From Rothia sp. P100 (GTDB lineage: Bacteria > Actinomycetota > Actinomycetes > Actinomycetales > Micrococcaceae): a stretch of DNA of 64,000 nt. This document shows positions 1-9,250 of the stretch, one piece after another. Numbering within the stretch: the stretch's first letter is position 1; every line of letters begins with the position of its first letter. The notes beneath the pieces are model-generated. The model saw only the letters and a list, made by a program, of their open reading frames with translations, made no database searches and had not been told where the DNA came from. A program made the translations under genes and the position numbers. The DNA is taken from NCBI RefSeq assembly GCF_023712425.1, contig NZ_JAMAYG010000001.1, forward strand, positions 124,001-188,000. Direction: 5' to 3'.

Positions 1-1026
1 GTGCCTACCCTCAAGCAGGCGGAACCCAACCGCTACTCACGCATTCTTGGCTACGGATCAGCCCGCGGTGACCTTGATGTCACCAACCATGACATCGCTG
101 GCCCCATCGATTCATCAGATGAATGGATCGTCCAGCGCACCGGCATCAAAACCCGCCACCGCGCATCAGAGAACCTTTCCATTACCGATCTTGCTGTGGC
201 AGCAGCCAAGGACGCGCTCGCCAACTCAGGTATCATTGGTGAAGATTTGGATGCGGTTATCGTTGCAACCGTAACCCACCCGCACGCTACGCCTTCCCTT
301 GCTGCGCTGGTTGCCGACGGTGTTGGTTCCAAGGCACCTGCCTACGACATTTCAGCTGCTTGCGCAGGCTTCTGCTACGCGGTAGCCCAGGCTGATGCCC
401 TCGTCAAGGCAGGCACAGCCCAGAACGTCCTGGTGATTGGTGTTGAAAAGCTTTCAGATTTTATTGATAACACCGAGCGCACCATCTCCTTCCTCCTGGG
501 CGATGGCGCCGGTGCAGCCGTAGTTGGTCCCTCAGAGACCCCCGGCATAGGGCCAACCGTGTGGGGATCGGATGGCGCCAACTGGGAAGCTGTAGGCATG
601 AGCCATTCCATCCTTGAGATTCGCAACCGTGATTTTGTTACTCATCCCGTTGAAGAGGGAGAGAAAATCTGGCCCACCCTACGCCAGGATGGTCAGAAAG
701 TTTTCCGCTGGGCAGTGTGGGAAATGGCTAAGGTCGCACAGCAAGCCCTAGACGCTGCGGGTATCACCGCCGAAGATCTCGGCGCCTTTGTGCCCCACCA
801 GGCCAATATGCGCATCATCGACCAGATGGTCAAAACACTCAAACTCCCCGACACCGTCCTCGTAGGCCGCAATATTGAGTGTGCAGGCAACACATCAGCT
901 GCTTCCGTGCCTCTGGCAGTAGATGCTCTGCTTGATGAGCACCCTGAACTGTCAGGCAAGCTTGCCCTGCAGATCGGTTTCGGCGCTGGTCTCGTCTTTG
1001 CCGCCCAGGTGGTCGTCCTCCCCTAA
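1..1026 (+). CDS. fabH: 3-oxoacyl-ACP synthase III (KAS III)
   Basis: Condenses an acyl-CoA primer with malonyl-ACP to start each round of type II fatty acid synthesis in the cytoplasm. The thiolase-fold triad is visible: Cys121 in SAACAGF, His266 in VPHQANMRI and Asn297 in ECAGNTSA. The frame opens with GTG at the very first base of the window and gives 341 residues, about the normal family length, but a start further upstream cannot be excluded. It is followed by acpP and fabF on the same strand, the usual actinobacterial order, so fabD probably lies just outside the window. Confidence 0.93.
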   Translation: MPTLKQAEPNRYSRILGYGSARGDLDVTNHDIAGPIDSSDEWIVQRTGIKTRHRASENLSITDLAVAAAKDALANSGIIGEDLDAVIVATVTHPHATPSLAALVADGVGSKAPAYDISAACAGFCYAVAQADALVKAGTAQNVLVIGVEKLSDFIDNTERTISFLLGDGAGAAVVGPSETPGIGPTVWGSDGANWEAVGMSHSILEIRNRDFVTHPVEEGEKIWPTLRQDGQKVFRWAVWEMAKVAQQALDAAGITAEDLGAFVPHQANMRIIDQMVKTLKLPDTVLVGRNIECAGNTSAASVPLAVDALLDEHPELSGKLALQIGFGAGLVFAAQVVVLP

Positions 1027-1240
1027 AGCCTCTCCACCCCTAGGGGGAACTGACTAACTCTCACTCACCTCATCCAAACCTTTTTTGAAAAAAATGTTAG
1101 GTTTATTTCAAAAATAGTGGGCCTGATAAGCCGGTCAAACCCCGTTGGAGAGACTACACTCAACTGTGAAGACTAAAAGTAGCAGTAGCTGCTAGATGTC
1201 GCTTTGACCTCTTGAGAGGGGTTAGAGCACCCTACCTTCA

Positions 1241-1254
1241 GCGGCAGATGCCGC
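1241..1254 (+). promoter_or_regulatory. Short hairpin in the acpP leader
   Basis: GCGGCA and TGCCGC form a six-pair inverted repeat with a two-base loop, ending about 12 bases before the strong ribosome site AAAGGAG of acpP. The 252-base fabH-acpP gap probably also holds a promoter for acpP, but I could not find a convincing -35/-10 pair. The hairpin may only shape or stabilise the abundant acpP message. Confidence 0.3.
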
Positions 1255-1278
1255 TACACCCTAGACAAAGGAGCCATC

Positions 1279-1518
1279 ATGGCAGATCAGAACGAAATCC
1301 TCGCAGGCCTTGCAGAAATCGTCAACGAAGAAACCGGCGTTGAGGTTGAGGACGTTCAGCTCGAGAAGTCTTTCACCGAAGACCTCGACATTGATTCCAT
1401 CTCAATGATGACCATCGTTGTTAATGCAGAAGAGAAGTTCGGCGTCACCATTCCCGACGAAGAGGTAAAGAACCTCAAGACCGTGGGTGATGCAGTAAAC
1501 TTCATCGCAAACGCATAA
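1279..1518 (+). CDS. acpP: Acyl carrier protein
   Basis: Carries growing acyl chains on a phosphopantetheine arm for the fatty acid synthase enzymes. The 79-residue length, the high acidity and the modification site DIDSIS (attachment serine after the Asp) are typical. Codon use is strongly biased, as expected for an abundant protein. The start is fixed by an AAAGGAG ribosome site seven bases upstream. It lies between fabH and fabF, its functional partners, and the same protein pool would feed acyl groups towards the ole pathway further along the window. Confidence 0.96.
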   Translation: MADQNEILAGLAEIVNEETGVEVEDVQLEKSFTEDLDIDSISMMTIVVNAEEKFGVTIPDEEVKNLKTVGDAVNFIANA

Positions 1519-1623
1519 GTTTACCCCCGGCAGGGTTGGGTGCGGATTCCTCCGCGCCCAACCTCTTTTATATATCTCTCGGTTCAACTCCCTCACTCAA
1601 GACTTAGTTCGAAGGACGCACAG

Positions 1624-2889
1624 ATGTCTCGTAAAGTCGTTGTCACCGGCCTCGGTGCAACCACCCCCATCGGCGGGGATGTTCCTACTACCTGGGAAAA
1701 CGCCCTCGCCGGGGTTTCAGGTATCACCACCATTGATGAGCCCTGGGTGACGGAGTACGAGCTGCCCGTTTCAATTGCAGGCCGGGTAGCCGTCGCTGCG
1801 GTTGAATCTGGCCGTCTATCTAAAGTTGAGAGCAAGAGACTTGATCCCTCCGGTGAGCTGGCTTTGGTAGCCGCTCGTGAGGCGTGGGAGGATGCAGGTT
1901 TTAGCGGCAAGGACGCAGAAGAGGCTGAAGAGTGCGATCCATTGCGCACCGCCGTTGCTTTTGGCACCGGTATCGGTGGAGTCTGGACTCTGCTGGACGC
2001 CTGGGATACTCTGCGGGAAAAGGGCCCTCGCCGTATGCTTCCCATGACCGTGCCCATGCTGATGCCCAACTCTAATGCGGCTGCAGTGTCCATGAATCTC
2101 AAGGCTCGCGGTTCAGCTCAGACTGTGGTTTCCGCTTGTGCTTCTTCTACCGAAGCCCTTGATTTAGCTCTCATGCTGATTCGTTCTGGCAAGGCTGACG
2201 TTGTTATCGCCGGTGGCTCTGAGGCAGCTATCCACCCCATGACTATCGGCGCCTTCGCTAAAATGCAGGCTCTCTCTACCCGCAACGACGACCCGGCTGC
2301 TGCTTCCCGGCCCTACGACAGCGGTCGCGATGGCTTTGTGATGGGTGAGGGTGGAGCCGCTCTGATTCTTGAATCAGAGGAACATGCTAAAGCTCGTGGC
2401 GCACGTATTTACGCTGAGCTTGCTGGCACCGGAGTCTCTGCTGACGCCCACCACATCACAGCCCCGGATCCCTCGGCCTTGGGTGCTACCCGCGCACTTC
2501 AAGAGGCTCTGGCAGACGGTGGAATCTCACCTGAGCAGGTCGTTCACGTCAATGCGCACGCAACATCTACCCCCGTGGGCGATGTTCCCGAGTCACTAGC
2601 TCTGCGTGAGGTTTTCGGCGATCATACCGGTTCGGTGGCAGTATCAGCCACAAAGTCAATGACCGGTCACCTTCTAGGTGGCGCCGGCGCCCTCGAAGCA
2701 GTACTAACTGTTCTTGCACTTCACCACCGTAAGGCTCCTTGCACTATTAATCTTGAGGACAAAGACCCTCAGATTGACCTTGATGTAGTGACTGATGCTC
2801 GTGACCTGCCCGCAGGTGACATTGCAGCTGTTTCTAACTCATTTGGTTTTGGTGGGCATAACGCTGTAGCGGCCTTCCGCAGCGTCTAG
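1624..2889 (+). CDS. fabF: 3-oxoacyl-ACP synthase II (KAS II)
   Basis: Elongating condensing enzyme that joins acyl-ACP and malonyl-ACP. The protein shows the KAS II signature with the active-site Cys in VVSACASST and the two catalytic histidines in NAHATSTPVGD and KSMTGHLLGG. I chose the ATG at 1624 because it follows GAAGGACG and gives the family N-terminus SRKVVVTGLGA; the frame stays open upstream to 1540 but that extension has no family match. It gives 421 residues, the last gene of the fab run on this strand, and faces the DUF3145 gene. Confidence 0.96.
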   Translation: MSRKVVVTGLGATTPIGGDVPTTWENALAGVSGITTIDEPWVTEYELPVSIAGRVAVAAVESGRLSKVESKRLDPSGELALVAAREAWEDAGFSGKDAEEAEECDPLRTAVAFGTGIGGVWTLLDAWDTLREKGPRRMLPMTVPMLMPNSNAAAVSMNLKARGSAQTVVSACASSTEALDLALMLIRSGKADVVIAGGSEAAIHPMTIGAFAKMQALSTRNDDPAAASRPYDSGRDGFVMGEGGAALILESEEHAKARGARIYAELAGTGVSADAHHITAPDPSALGATRALQEALADGGISPEQVVHVNAHATSTPVGDVPESLALREVFGDHTGSVAVSATKSMTGHLLGGAGALEAVLTVLALHHRKAPCTINLEDKDPQIDLDVVTDARDLPAGDIAAVSNSFGFGGHNAVAAFRSV

Positions 2890-2913
2890 AGTCTAGTTAG
2901 AGTTAATCCTTTA

Positions 2914-2942
2914 GGGGCGGCACCTGGTGGTGCCGCCCCCTT
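2914..2942 (+). terminator. Hairpin between convergent fabF and DUF3145 genes
   Basis: GGGGCGGCACC and GGTGCCGCCCC form an 11-pair perfect stem with a four-base loop, 24 bases after the fabF stop. The T-tract is poor (CCTTGCTGTT), so this is either a weak intrinsic terminator or a hairpin that protects the 3' end of the fab message. Confidence 0.6.
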
Positions 2943-2968
2943 GCTGTTCCCGGGCTTATGCCAGTTGC

Positions 2969-3508
2969 CTACATTTTTTGGTTGATGTGGGTGATATTAC
3001 TTTGGGAACTAGCGGCGCGCAGCGGCTCCAGCTGCTCGTCCCAGGGCTCACCCAGCATGAGGGAGAATTCCTGATACAGTGCCTCAAAGCTACCTTCAGC
3101 CTGTTCAAAGGCGTACTTGACTCGGTCTTCGGTGACCGTGAAGTTACCCAGCACATCGGTCCCTACAGCGCAAATACCTAAAGATGGGGTGTACATGAAG
3201 CGCACGGCATCGGTGGTGAGGGTGGCTCGCTCAGTCACCTCAAAGAAGATACCATCGAAGACCCTGAGTGCTGAGGCGAGCTGAGCTGCGGTTCCCTGCT
3301 GACCTGACCAGCTGAGCTCCGCTCGCTGGTGACCGGGGCGGGCCGCTTGCTCTTGCCAGTTCAGGCTTACAGCATTTTTTACTACGCTCTCGATGGCCCA
3401 CCGAAGGTGCGGGGTTATGGTTGAAGGAGCAGCATGGATGAAAAGGTGGCCACCAGTCTTCAGATGCTGATGTGAAGGCTGACTCAGAGGAGGGGGTAGA
3501 GCTGTCAT
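2969..3508 (-). CDS. DUF3145 family protein
   Basis: A 179-residue actinobacterial protein of unknown function that is usually encoded next to the fab operon. The N-terminal part contains the family feature HLFIHAAPSTITPHLRWAIE, followed by a region with LNWQEQAARPG and a C-terminal FTVTEDRVKYAF stretch. No signal peptide or membrane segment is visible. It is convergent with fabF and lies 16 bases after the end of xerC on its own strand. The position beside fabF hints at a link with lipid synthesis, but no reaction is known. Confidence 0.82.
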   Translation of the reverse strand: MTALPPPLSQPSHQHLKTGGHLFIHAAPSTITPHLRWAIESVVKNAVSLNWQEQAARPGHQRAELSWSGQQGTAAQLASALRVFDGIFFEVTERATLTTDAVRFMYTPSLGICAVGTDVLGNFTVTEDRVKYAFEQAEGSFEALYQEFSLMLGEPWDEQLEPLRAASSQSNITHINQKM

Positions 3509-3524
3509 GATTTTCTATCGTGGT

Positions 3525-4520
3525 CTAAGCGCGGGGGTGGGAGCGTGAATATGTTTGAGCTAAACGTTCCACCGAAACGTGCGTATAAACCTGCGTGGTA
3601 GCAAGAGAACTGTGCCCTAAGAGTTCTTGCACGGCTCGGATGTCTGCACCGCCATCGACCATGTGGGTGGCAGCCGTGTGCCTAAAAACGTGGGCACCGG
3701 TCGCCTGTGTGTCATCTAGGGTAAGTAGCAAGCTGGTGAGGTCTTCTCGGATTTGCCGTGGGTTGGCTCGCTTACCTCTGGCCCCGATGAAAAGGGCAAT
3801 CTGCGGTGACGCCGGAGCTTGAGGTAACCATTGCGGCCGCCCCTTTTGTACCCATGAGTTGAGAGCAGCGAGCGCTGGTAGCCCAAAAGGCACGACGCGC
3901 TCCTTATCGCCCTTACCGATAACCCTCAGGGTGCGGTTGGTGCGGTCCACGCTGGTGAGGTCTAGATTAGTGAGCTCTGATATGCGGATGCCGGTGGCAT
4001 AGAGAATTTCAACCACGACATTGAGACGCAGGAGGCGTGGGTTAGTCGGTTCTTGAGCTAGCGCTGTTTCAAGGGTGGTTGTCAGAGTCTTGAGGTGGTC
4101 TTTGCTGAGAATCTGCGGCAGCTTTGATGCTTTCTTGGGGGTGCTGAGGTTGCGGGCTGGGTTACCCTGCACCAGTTCCTCTTCCTCGGCCCAGGTGAAG
4201 AAACGACGCAGGGTGGAGGTCTTACGGGCCAGTGAGGCTCGTGCTTGTCTGGAGTTGAGCGTTGCTAGCCAACCTCTCATCATGGTGAGGTCAAGGTGAC
4301 TGAGGTGAGTGGTTCCGTGCCGCAGAGCATAGGCAAAGAAGTCAGACAAGTCTGAGAGATAGGCCTTGATGGTCTCGGGGGAACGATGGAGCTCGTAGGT
4401 TAGGTAGCGTTCGTAGGCTTCTAGGGCACGGGTGTATTCGCGGTCGGTATCGAGGGTTCCTGCCCCAATTTTCAGGGTGGTGGGTAGGTCGGAGGCACTG
4501 TTAGCTGAGGTGTTCTCCAC
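3525..4520 (-). CDS. xerC: Tyrosine recombinase XerC
   Basis: Resolves chromosome dimers at the dif site together with XerD. The N-terminal SAM-like domain spans about residues 25-115 and the catalytic domain about 135-325. The catalytic residues are present: Arg179 (TGIRISEL), Lys203 or Lys206 (IGKGDKERV), His277 and Arg280 (HVFRHTAATH), His303 (LLGHSS) and the nucleophile Tyr312 (QVYTHV). The start is GTG, preceded by GGAAGGAAG. Its place next to dprA and comM is the standard actinobacterial arrangement, so it is a housekeeping enzyme and not a phage integrase. Confidence 0.92.
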   Translation of the reverse strand: MENTSANSASDLPTTLKIGAGTLDTDREYTRALEAYERYLTYELHRSPETIKAYLSDLSDFFAYALRHGTTHLSHLDLTMMRGWLATLNSRQARASLARKTSTLRRFFTWAEEEELVQGNPARNLSTPKKASKLPQILSKDHLKTLTTTLETALAQEPTNPRLLRLNVVVEILYATGIRISELTNLDLTSVDRTNRTLRVIGKGDKERVVPFGLPALAALNSWVQKGRPQWLPQAPASPQIALFIGARGKRANPRQIREDLTSLLLTLDDTQATGAHVFRHTAATHMVDGGADIRAVQELLGHSSLATTQVYTHVSVERLAQTYSRSHPRA

Positions 4521-4632
4521 GCCAAACTTCCTTCCCTGCTCTCTCGTTTACCCGGCCCTTTTGCGCCTAGCTTTTTTCATTCTACTCTGGGCTAGAAAAC
4601 ATAGCATGCCGTGTAGAAAAGAGCAGGAGGGG

Positions 4633-5901
4633 TCAGCGCTTTTCCTTTTTTCGCCAGCCAGCACCGTTAGTTTCAGCAAGCTCCAGAGTCTTAAGCTGAG
4701 ATAAACTGACCAACAGCTCTCTCAGGGGAAGACCACAGATAGCATTGATTTTGTCAACTGAAGCATAGCGGTGTACCGGCAAGGCATCCCACACCCTGCG
4801 CTGTACATCGCGAAGGCAGTCGGTCAGTTGTTGAGAAGCACTTGCTGGGCCAAATAAACTTGCCTCTGGTTCTTCGCTCAGTAAAAGTTCTCCCCTTTCG
4901 ATCTGCCGAGCATCGGTGAGGAGCTGGGCCAGACCATCCCTGATCAAACGGTGGCACCCCTCCGAACTGGGTGAGAAGATGGGACCGGGCACGGCGTAGA
5001 CAGGCCGGCCCAGTTCAAGAGCATGGTTAGCTGTATTGAGTGCCCCGCTGCGCCAGCGTGCCTCGACCACAACGGTGGCTGAGGATATAGCTGCTATCAG
5101 TCGATTACGTTGCAAGAAACGATAGCGGGTCGGTGATTGGCCCAGCGGAACCTCGCTGAAAATCAGACCGCCCTGCAGAATCTCATCAAGGAGTTTCTCA
5201 TTCTGCCGGGGGTAGAAACGGTCAACTCCGCACGCCATGAAAGCCACGGTGGGTAGGCGGGCAGTTGAGACCGCTAAAGCAGTGCGGTGAGCGGTAGCAT
5301 CTACGCCAAAGGCACCACCAGAAATAATCGTGTTCCCGGCTGACGCTAGGTCACCGGCAAGATGAGATGTAGCTGAGGTGCCGTAGGAGGTGAGGTCACG
5401 TGATCCTACGACAGCCACGCTCTGATCCGCTCTCAGTGCCTTGAGAAGACGGCGGTCTCCCCTGCCCCAGAGCCCGTAAGGCGCCTTTTCTGCCAGGTCG
5501 TGCAAAGCGGCGGGCCAGTCCTGATCCTCAGGCACACACAACCAAGCGGAATAGGCAGCAGCAAAACGGGCGTCCTGCTCAGCTGTTATACCCTGACGAC
5601 GCGTCGTCCAACGCTCTAGCCGGTGCTGTACCGCATCATATAGCCCCTGCATCACTGTCTGAGGCAGGTCACTACCAGCCTCAAAGAACTCATTCATATC
5701 AGAGACGGTGAGTTCCCGCCTGCCCGTTAGGTAATCCGCAGTAGCAGTCGGCCCGCAGAGCTGGATAAGAGCTGTAACGTAGGCGTCCTCTGGATCAGCG
5801 ATGCGCATGATCTCACCGCGTGCACGGCGTACAGCCTCCAGCTGTTCTCGCTCAAGAGGCTCTTGCTCCAGCTTCTGAGGTTCAGTTTCATATACGGTCA
5901 T
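4633..5901 (-). CDS. dprA: DNA-processing protein DprA
   Basis: Binds incoming single-stranded DNA and loads RecA during natural transformation. The Rossmann-fold core is clear (AVVGSRDLTSYG and IISGGAFGVDATAHR, then GLIFSEVPLG and ALELGRPVYAVPG). The N-terminal 110 residues look like the SAM-like domain and the C-terminal 60 like the winged-helix domain. Its ATG overlaps the TGA of comM in an ATGA, so the two are translationally coupled. dprA is widespread in actinobacteria not known to be transformable, so its presence alone does not show competence. Confidence 0.9.
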   Translation of the reverse strand: MTVYETEPQKLEQEPLEREQLEAVRRARGEIMRIADPEDAYVTALIQLCGPTATADYLTGRRELTVSDMNEFFEAGSDLPQTVMQGLYDAVQHRLERWTTRRQGITAEQDARFAAAYSAWLCVPEDQDWPAALHDLAEKAPYGLWGRGDRRLLKALRADQSVAVVGSRDLTSYGTSATSHLAGDLASAGNTIISGGAFGVDATAHRTALAVSTARLPTVAFMACGVDRFYPRQNEKLLDEILQGGLIFSEVPLGQSPTRYRFLQRNRLIAAISSATVVVEARWRSGALNTANHALELGRPVYAVPGPIFSPSSEGCHRLIRDGLAQLLTDARQIERGELLLSEEPEASLFGPASASQQLTDCLRDVQRRVWDALPVHRYASVDKINAICGLPLRELLVSLSQLKTLELAETNGAGWRKKEKR

Positions 5902-7451
5902 TGGTGTTCCAACCTTTCTTTTCCAAGGTCCCTGAAGTAGAGAGCAAGATCAATATGGTCTTTAGTTGGGGTAGAGACCCCATCTAAATCTGCTAGGGTC
6001 CAGGCCGTACGTAGCACTCGGTCAAAGCCACGGGCAGTCAAGTTTCCCCGGTCAATAGCAGAATTCAACTCCCCCGTCAGGTGTGCATCTAATCTGAGCG
6101 GCCCACGCAGAATCTTGCCATTGGTGTCAGCATTGGTCAGCAAACCGAAGGCACGCAGCCGCTCAGCTTGCGCCAAACGGGCGGCAGTCACTCGCTGCCG
6201 TATAGACTCAGAAGATTCGTTAGAGCCGGCACCGGCCAACTCAGCAGCCGTAACCTTTGGCACCGTTAGTTGCAAATCAATACGGTCCAGTAACGGGCCA
6301 GAGAGTTTGCCAAAATATGAGCGGCGCTCGCGGCTGGTGCAGGTGCAGTTTAGCCCCCTACCCACGTTCATACCGCAGGGGCAGGGGTTGGACGCCATGA
6401 CCAGCTGAAACCGTGCTGGGTAAGTCGCTGATGCTACCGCCCGGTCAATCACCACCTGCCCACTCTCAAGAGGCTGACGGAGCGAGTCCAGAACCTGACG
6501 CCTAAACTCCGGCGCTTCATCTAAAAATAAGACCCCCCGGTGGGCTTTTGACACACTTCCCGGGCGAGGTATCCCCGAACCACCGCCCAAAATAGCCGGG
6601 GAGCTTGCTGTGTGGTGGGGTGCCTCAAAGGGAGGGGTGCGAATCAACTCTTTGCGGGGCGACCCGGTGGAACACAAGGAGTGAAGAGCGGTAACTTGCA
6701 TTGCCGCCTCATCATCGAGCTGGGGCAAAATACTAGTTAACCGTTCTGCCAGCATCGTTTTCCCTGACCCCGGTGGACCATTGAAGAGGATATGGTGCCC
6801 GCCAGCTGCCGCGATTTCAAGAGCTAGCCTCCCCTCGCTCTGCCCGGCTATATCAGCCATATCAGGCCTCAAAGTCTGTTCAGGAGTGTCTTTTGAGTTG
6901 GCTGTGCTGTGGGACTGGGCAGGATGACGCAGCTTACCTGCTTCTTTAGCCCCAAAGGCCGTAAATACCTCGGCCAGACAACCAAAGCTAGAAACCTCTG
7001 CCCCCATGACCAAAGCAGCTTCTTCTGCATTATCAGCCGGAACTACCACCCGGTGGTGACCGGCGTCCACCGCTGCCTTCACCGCGGGCAGTACCCCAGG
7101 TATAGCTCTCAAACCGCCATCAAGACCCACCTCACCCAAGAAGACTGTAGAACCTGAGGGCTCCAATTCACCTTCAGCTTGCAGGGCTGCTACCACCATC
7201 GCAAGGTCAAAACCTGAACCGCGCTTAGGCAGAGTAGCCGGAGTGAGGTTGACGGTCAGCTTGCGCTGCGGCAACGGCAACCCCGTATTCTTAGCTCCCG
7301 ACCTCACCCGATCTTTTGATTCACTGAGCGCGGTGTCAGGTAGTCCCAACAAAACGAACCCGGGAAGGGCGGCTGAGATATCAGCCTCAACCTCTACGAG
7401 GTGACCAGTAATACCCACTAGCGCTACAGAATAGGTACGAGCAAAACCCAT
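5898..7451 (-). CDS. comM: YifB/ComM family AAA+ ATPase (Mg-chelatase-like)
   Basis: Hexameric helicase that promotes branch migration of heteroduplex DNA during transformation. It has the N-terminal ChlI-like domain (residues about 20-150), the Walker A motif FNGPPGSGKTML, the Walker B motif LFLDEAPEF and a cysteine pair in NPCPCGMN. I take the ATG at 7451 as the start: it forms a TGATG overlap with the yraN stop and gives the family N-terminus GFARTYSVALVG. The longer frame to 7502 would lie inside yraN. The protein is 517 residues. Confidence 0.92.
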   Translation of the reverse strand: MGFARTYSVALVGITGHLVEVEADISAALPGFVLLGLPDTALSESKDRVRSGAKNTGLPLPQRKLTVNLTPATLPKRGSGFDLAMVVAALQAEGELEPSGSTVFLGEVGLDGGLRAIPGVLPAVKAAVDAGHHRVVVPADNAEEAALVMGAEVSSFGCLAEVFTAFGAKEAGKLRHPAQSHSTANSKDTPEQTLRPDMADIAGQSEGRLALEIAAAGGHHILFNGPPGSGKTMLAERLTSILPQLDDEAAMQVTALHSLCSTGSPRKELIRTPPFEAPHHTASSPAILGGGSGIPRPGSVSKAHRGVLFLDEAPEFRRQVLDSLRQPLESGQVVIDRAVASATYPARFQLVMASNPCPCGMNVGRGLNCTCTSRERRSYFGKLSGPLLDRIDLQLTVPKVTAAELAGAGSNESSESIRQRVTAARLAQAERLRAFGLLTNADTNGKILRGPLRLDAHLTGELNSAIDRGNLTARGFDRVLRTAWTLADLDGVSTPTKDHIDLALYFRDLGKERLEHQ

Positions 7452-7852
7452 CAAGCCACCCCCGTCAGGTGTTCGAAGGTGAAATGCTGGGAATTGCCAC
7501 AAATAGATACTGCATCAATACGCATAGATCTGTAATCCTGTGTATCGTGACTTCTAGACCAGGCATAGGCCAGCGCTCTCAATTTCCGGGACTTATCCCT
7601 TGAAATAGCTTCTAGCGGGTGCCCGAAAAGCTCACTTGACCGGGTTTTAACCTCAACAAATACCAGGTTCATCTCGGGGTCGATCATGACCAGGTCTATT
7701 TCCCCACGAATCGGTTCACTGCCCGGCTCTGTATGGGGGCGCCAGTTACGTTCTAGCAGCGCATAGCTATTACAGCGCAAAATGGTGAGTGCGATATCCT
7801 CGCCCCACCTCCCTACCTGGGTAGGAGTAGTGGCGGTCAGCGTCCTGCTCAT
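7451..7852 (-). CDS. yraN: YraN / UPF0102 family nuclease-fold protein
   Basis: A small protein with the restriction-endonuclease-like fold, role still unclear; it is genetically linked with DNA uptake and repair genes in many bacteria. The signature GRWGEDIALTIL is followed by the metal-site motif RGEIDLVMID and LVFVEVKTRSS (the D...ExK nuclease pattern). I prefer the ATG at 7852, giving 133 residues, over the longer frame to 7888. It is translationally coupled to comM. Confidence 0.85.
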   Translation of the reverse strand: MSRTLTATTPTQVGRWGEDIALTILRCNSYALLERNWRPHTEPGSEPIRGEIDLVMIDPEMNLVFVEVKTRSSELFGHPLEAISRDKSRKLRALAYAWSRSHDTQDYRSMRIDAVSICGNSQHFTFEHLTGVA

Positions 7853-8139
7853 GTCGGTCTCATTTCTGTGACTCGGTTCTTTGAGCACTACCCTGCCAGC
7901 TGTCCATCACCAAAGACAGGAGGATGTGAGGCTGTGGAGAGGCAGGATAAGGTCCGCTTCAAGAGACAACAGGGTCAGCTGGCCCTAACTCCGGGCAGAA
8001 TGGTGAAGCAAGGAACCAGCATGACAGCTTTTTACACGCTTATCACCAGGATTGCTTCACGGCAGGCGCCCTGCCAGAAAACAAACATCCGCCACACCAC
8101 ACAGGGTGAGACGGACGAATCGTCATTCAAAGATCAGAC

Positions 8140-8475
8140 TTAGGCTTCCGGTGGCTGAAGACCATCCATCGGTGGGATCATAAATTCCTCGCCAGGTGTT
8201 CGCTCTTCAATATTAACGTCTCGTACCGAATAAACCCGAACATTTTTTACAAAGCGGGAGGACCGAAAAATATCCCACACCCACACATCTTGCATCTCAA
8301 TTTCAAAGAAAACGGTGCCTTCTTTGAGGTGCGGGGTTACCTGCACCGAGTTGGCCAGATAAAAACGTCGCTCGGTTTCAACGATGTAAGTAAAAAGCCC
8401 GGATACATTTTTGTACTCCTCATAAAGGGCTAGTTGGGCATCTGATTCGAAATTTTCTAGATTCTCGCTGCTCAT
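8140..8475 (-). CDS. DUF2469 family protein
   Basis: A 111-residue acidic protein conserved across actinobacteria between rnhB and yraN; its function is unknown. The conserved block LYEEYKNVSGLFTYIVETER and the aromatic VWVWDIFR are present. It starts two bases after the rnhB stop, so it is co-translated with rnhB. The 287 bases between its end and the yraN start contain no gene that I can support. Confidence 0.88.
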   Translation of the reverse strand: MSSENLENFESDAQLALYEEYKNVSGLFTYIVETERRFYLANSVQVTPHLKEGTVFFEIEMQDVWVWDIFRSSRFVKNVRVYSVRDVNIEERTPGEEFMIPPMDGLQPPEA

Positions 8476-8477
8476 GG

Positions 8478-9245
8478 TTACTGGCTTTCTCGTGCTAGGT
8501 AGGCTTTCTGGAGCTGTTCAGCGCTGACAGGTAAAGCCCAGGAAAGTCTGTGGTGGGTACTGGGACCTTCATCGGTAAGAGCTGCCCGATGGGCGGCTGA
8601 TCCGTAGCCCTTATTCTTAGCCCACCCGTAGTAGGGGTAATCGACGTCAAGTTTTTTCATCAGCTCATCACGCTCGACCTTTGCTACAACCGATGCGGCG
8701 GCAATAGAGGCGCACCGGTAGTCACCCTTAATTTCCATCTGCACGGCGCCACTCCAGCATTCATAGTGAACTCCGGCAACAGCCCATGCCTCAGCTGCTA
8801 AATCCCTGTAGAGAGCAGCGGCAGGATCGAGCTCTGCAAAGAGGTCAGTTTGAGCCGGAGTCAGCCAGTCATGCTTTCCATCCAGTAGGACGGCGTCAGG
8901 GTAGAAGCCGCGTGCTGCCACCTGAGCCAATGCCCGCTGACCAGCCAACCGTAGAGCCACAGTAATGCCCAATGCATCGATTTCAGCTGGGCTTGCATGC
9001 CCCACAGCACTGGAGCACCACTGCTCAATTAAGGGCACCATAGCGTGACGTTTTTTCTCTGTGAGCGCTTTAGAATCGATCAGACCTTCGATACTCAGGC
9101 TAGCATCGGCATCGATCACCGCGACACCCACACTGACCGGTCCGGCGATAGGGCCACGACCAACCTCATCCATGCCGGCAATCAGACCCATACCGCGTTC
9201 GAACAGTTTTGCCTCAACGCTAAGATCAGCCGTAGCTACTGGCAT
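8478..9245 (-). CDS. rnhB: Ribonuclease HII
   Basis: Cuts RNA in RNA-DNA hybrids and at single ribonucleotides in DNA. The catalytic motif MDEVGRGPIAG holds Asp26 and Glu27, with a third Asp in PDAVLLDGKHD. The C-terminal region keeps GDYRCASIAAASVVAKVERD and the helix that contacts the substrate (GYGSAAHRAAL). The length of 255 residues is normal. It follows lepB by five bases in the same operon. Confidence 0.95.
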   Translation of the reverse strand: MPVATADLSVEAKLFERGMGLIAGMDEVGRGPIAGPVSVGVAVIDADASLSIEGLIDSKALTEKKRHAMVPLIEQWCSSAVGHASPAEIDALGITVALRLAGQRALAQVAARGFYPDAVLLDGKHDWLTPAQTDLFAELDPAAALYRDLAAEAWAVAGVHYECWSGAVQMEIKGDYRCASIAAASVVAKVERDELMKKLDVDYPYYGWAKNKGYGSAAHRAALTDEGPSTHHRLSWALPVSAEQLQKAYLARESQ

Positions 9246-9250
9246 TTCTG

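Noticed and set aside
1037-1046. CCCCTAGGGG after fabH, similar to the shared TAGGGGGA operator
   Set aside because: The symmetry axis is shifted and the left half does not match the two candidate operators, so I do not count it as a third site.
3525-7852. xerC, dprA, comM and yraN as an acquired competence or integrase island
   Set aside because: The order is the conserved core arrangement of actinobacteria, with normal codon use and no att sites or transposases nearby.
7868-8143. A 91-codon frame between yraN and the DUF2469 gene
   Set aside because: Low-complexity mixed composition, no ribosome site and no family resemblance; the region is better seen as a non-coding gap.
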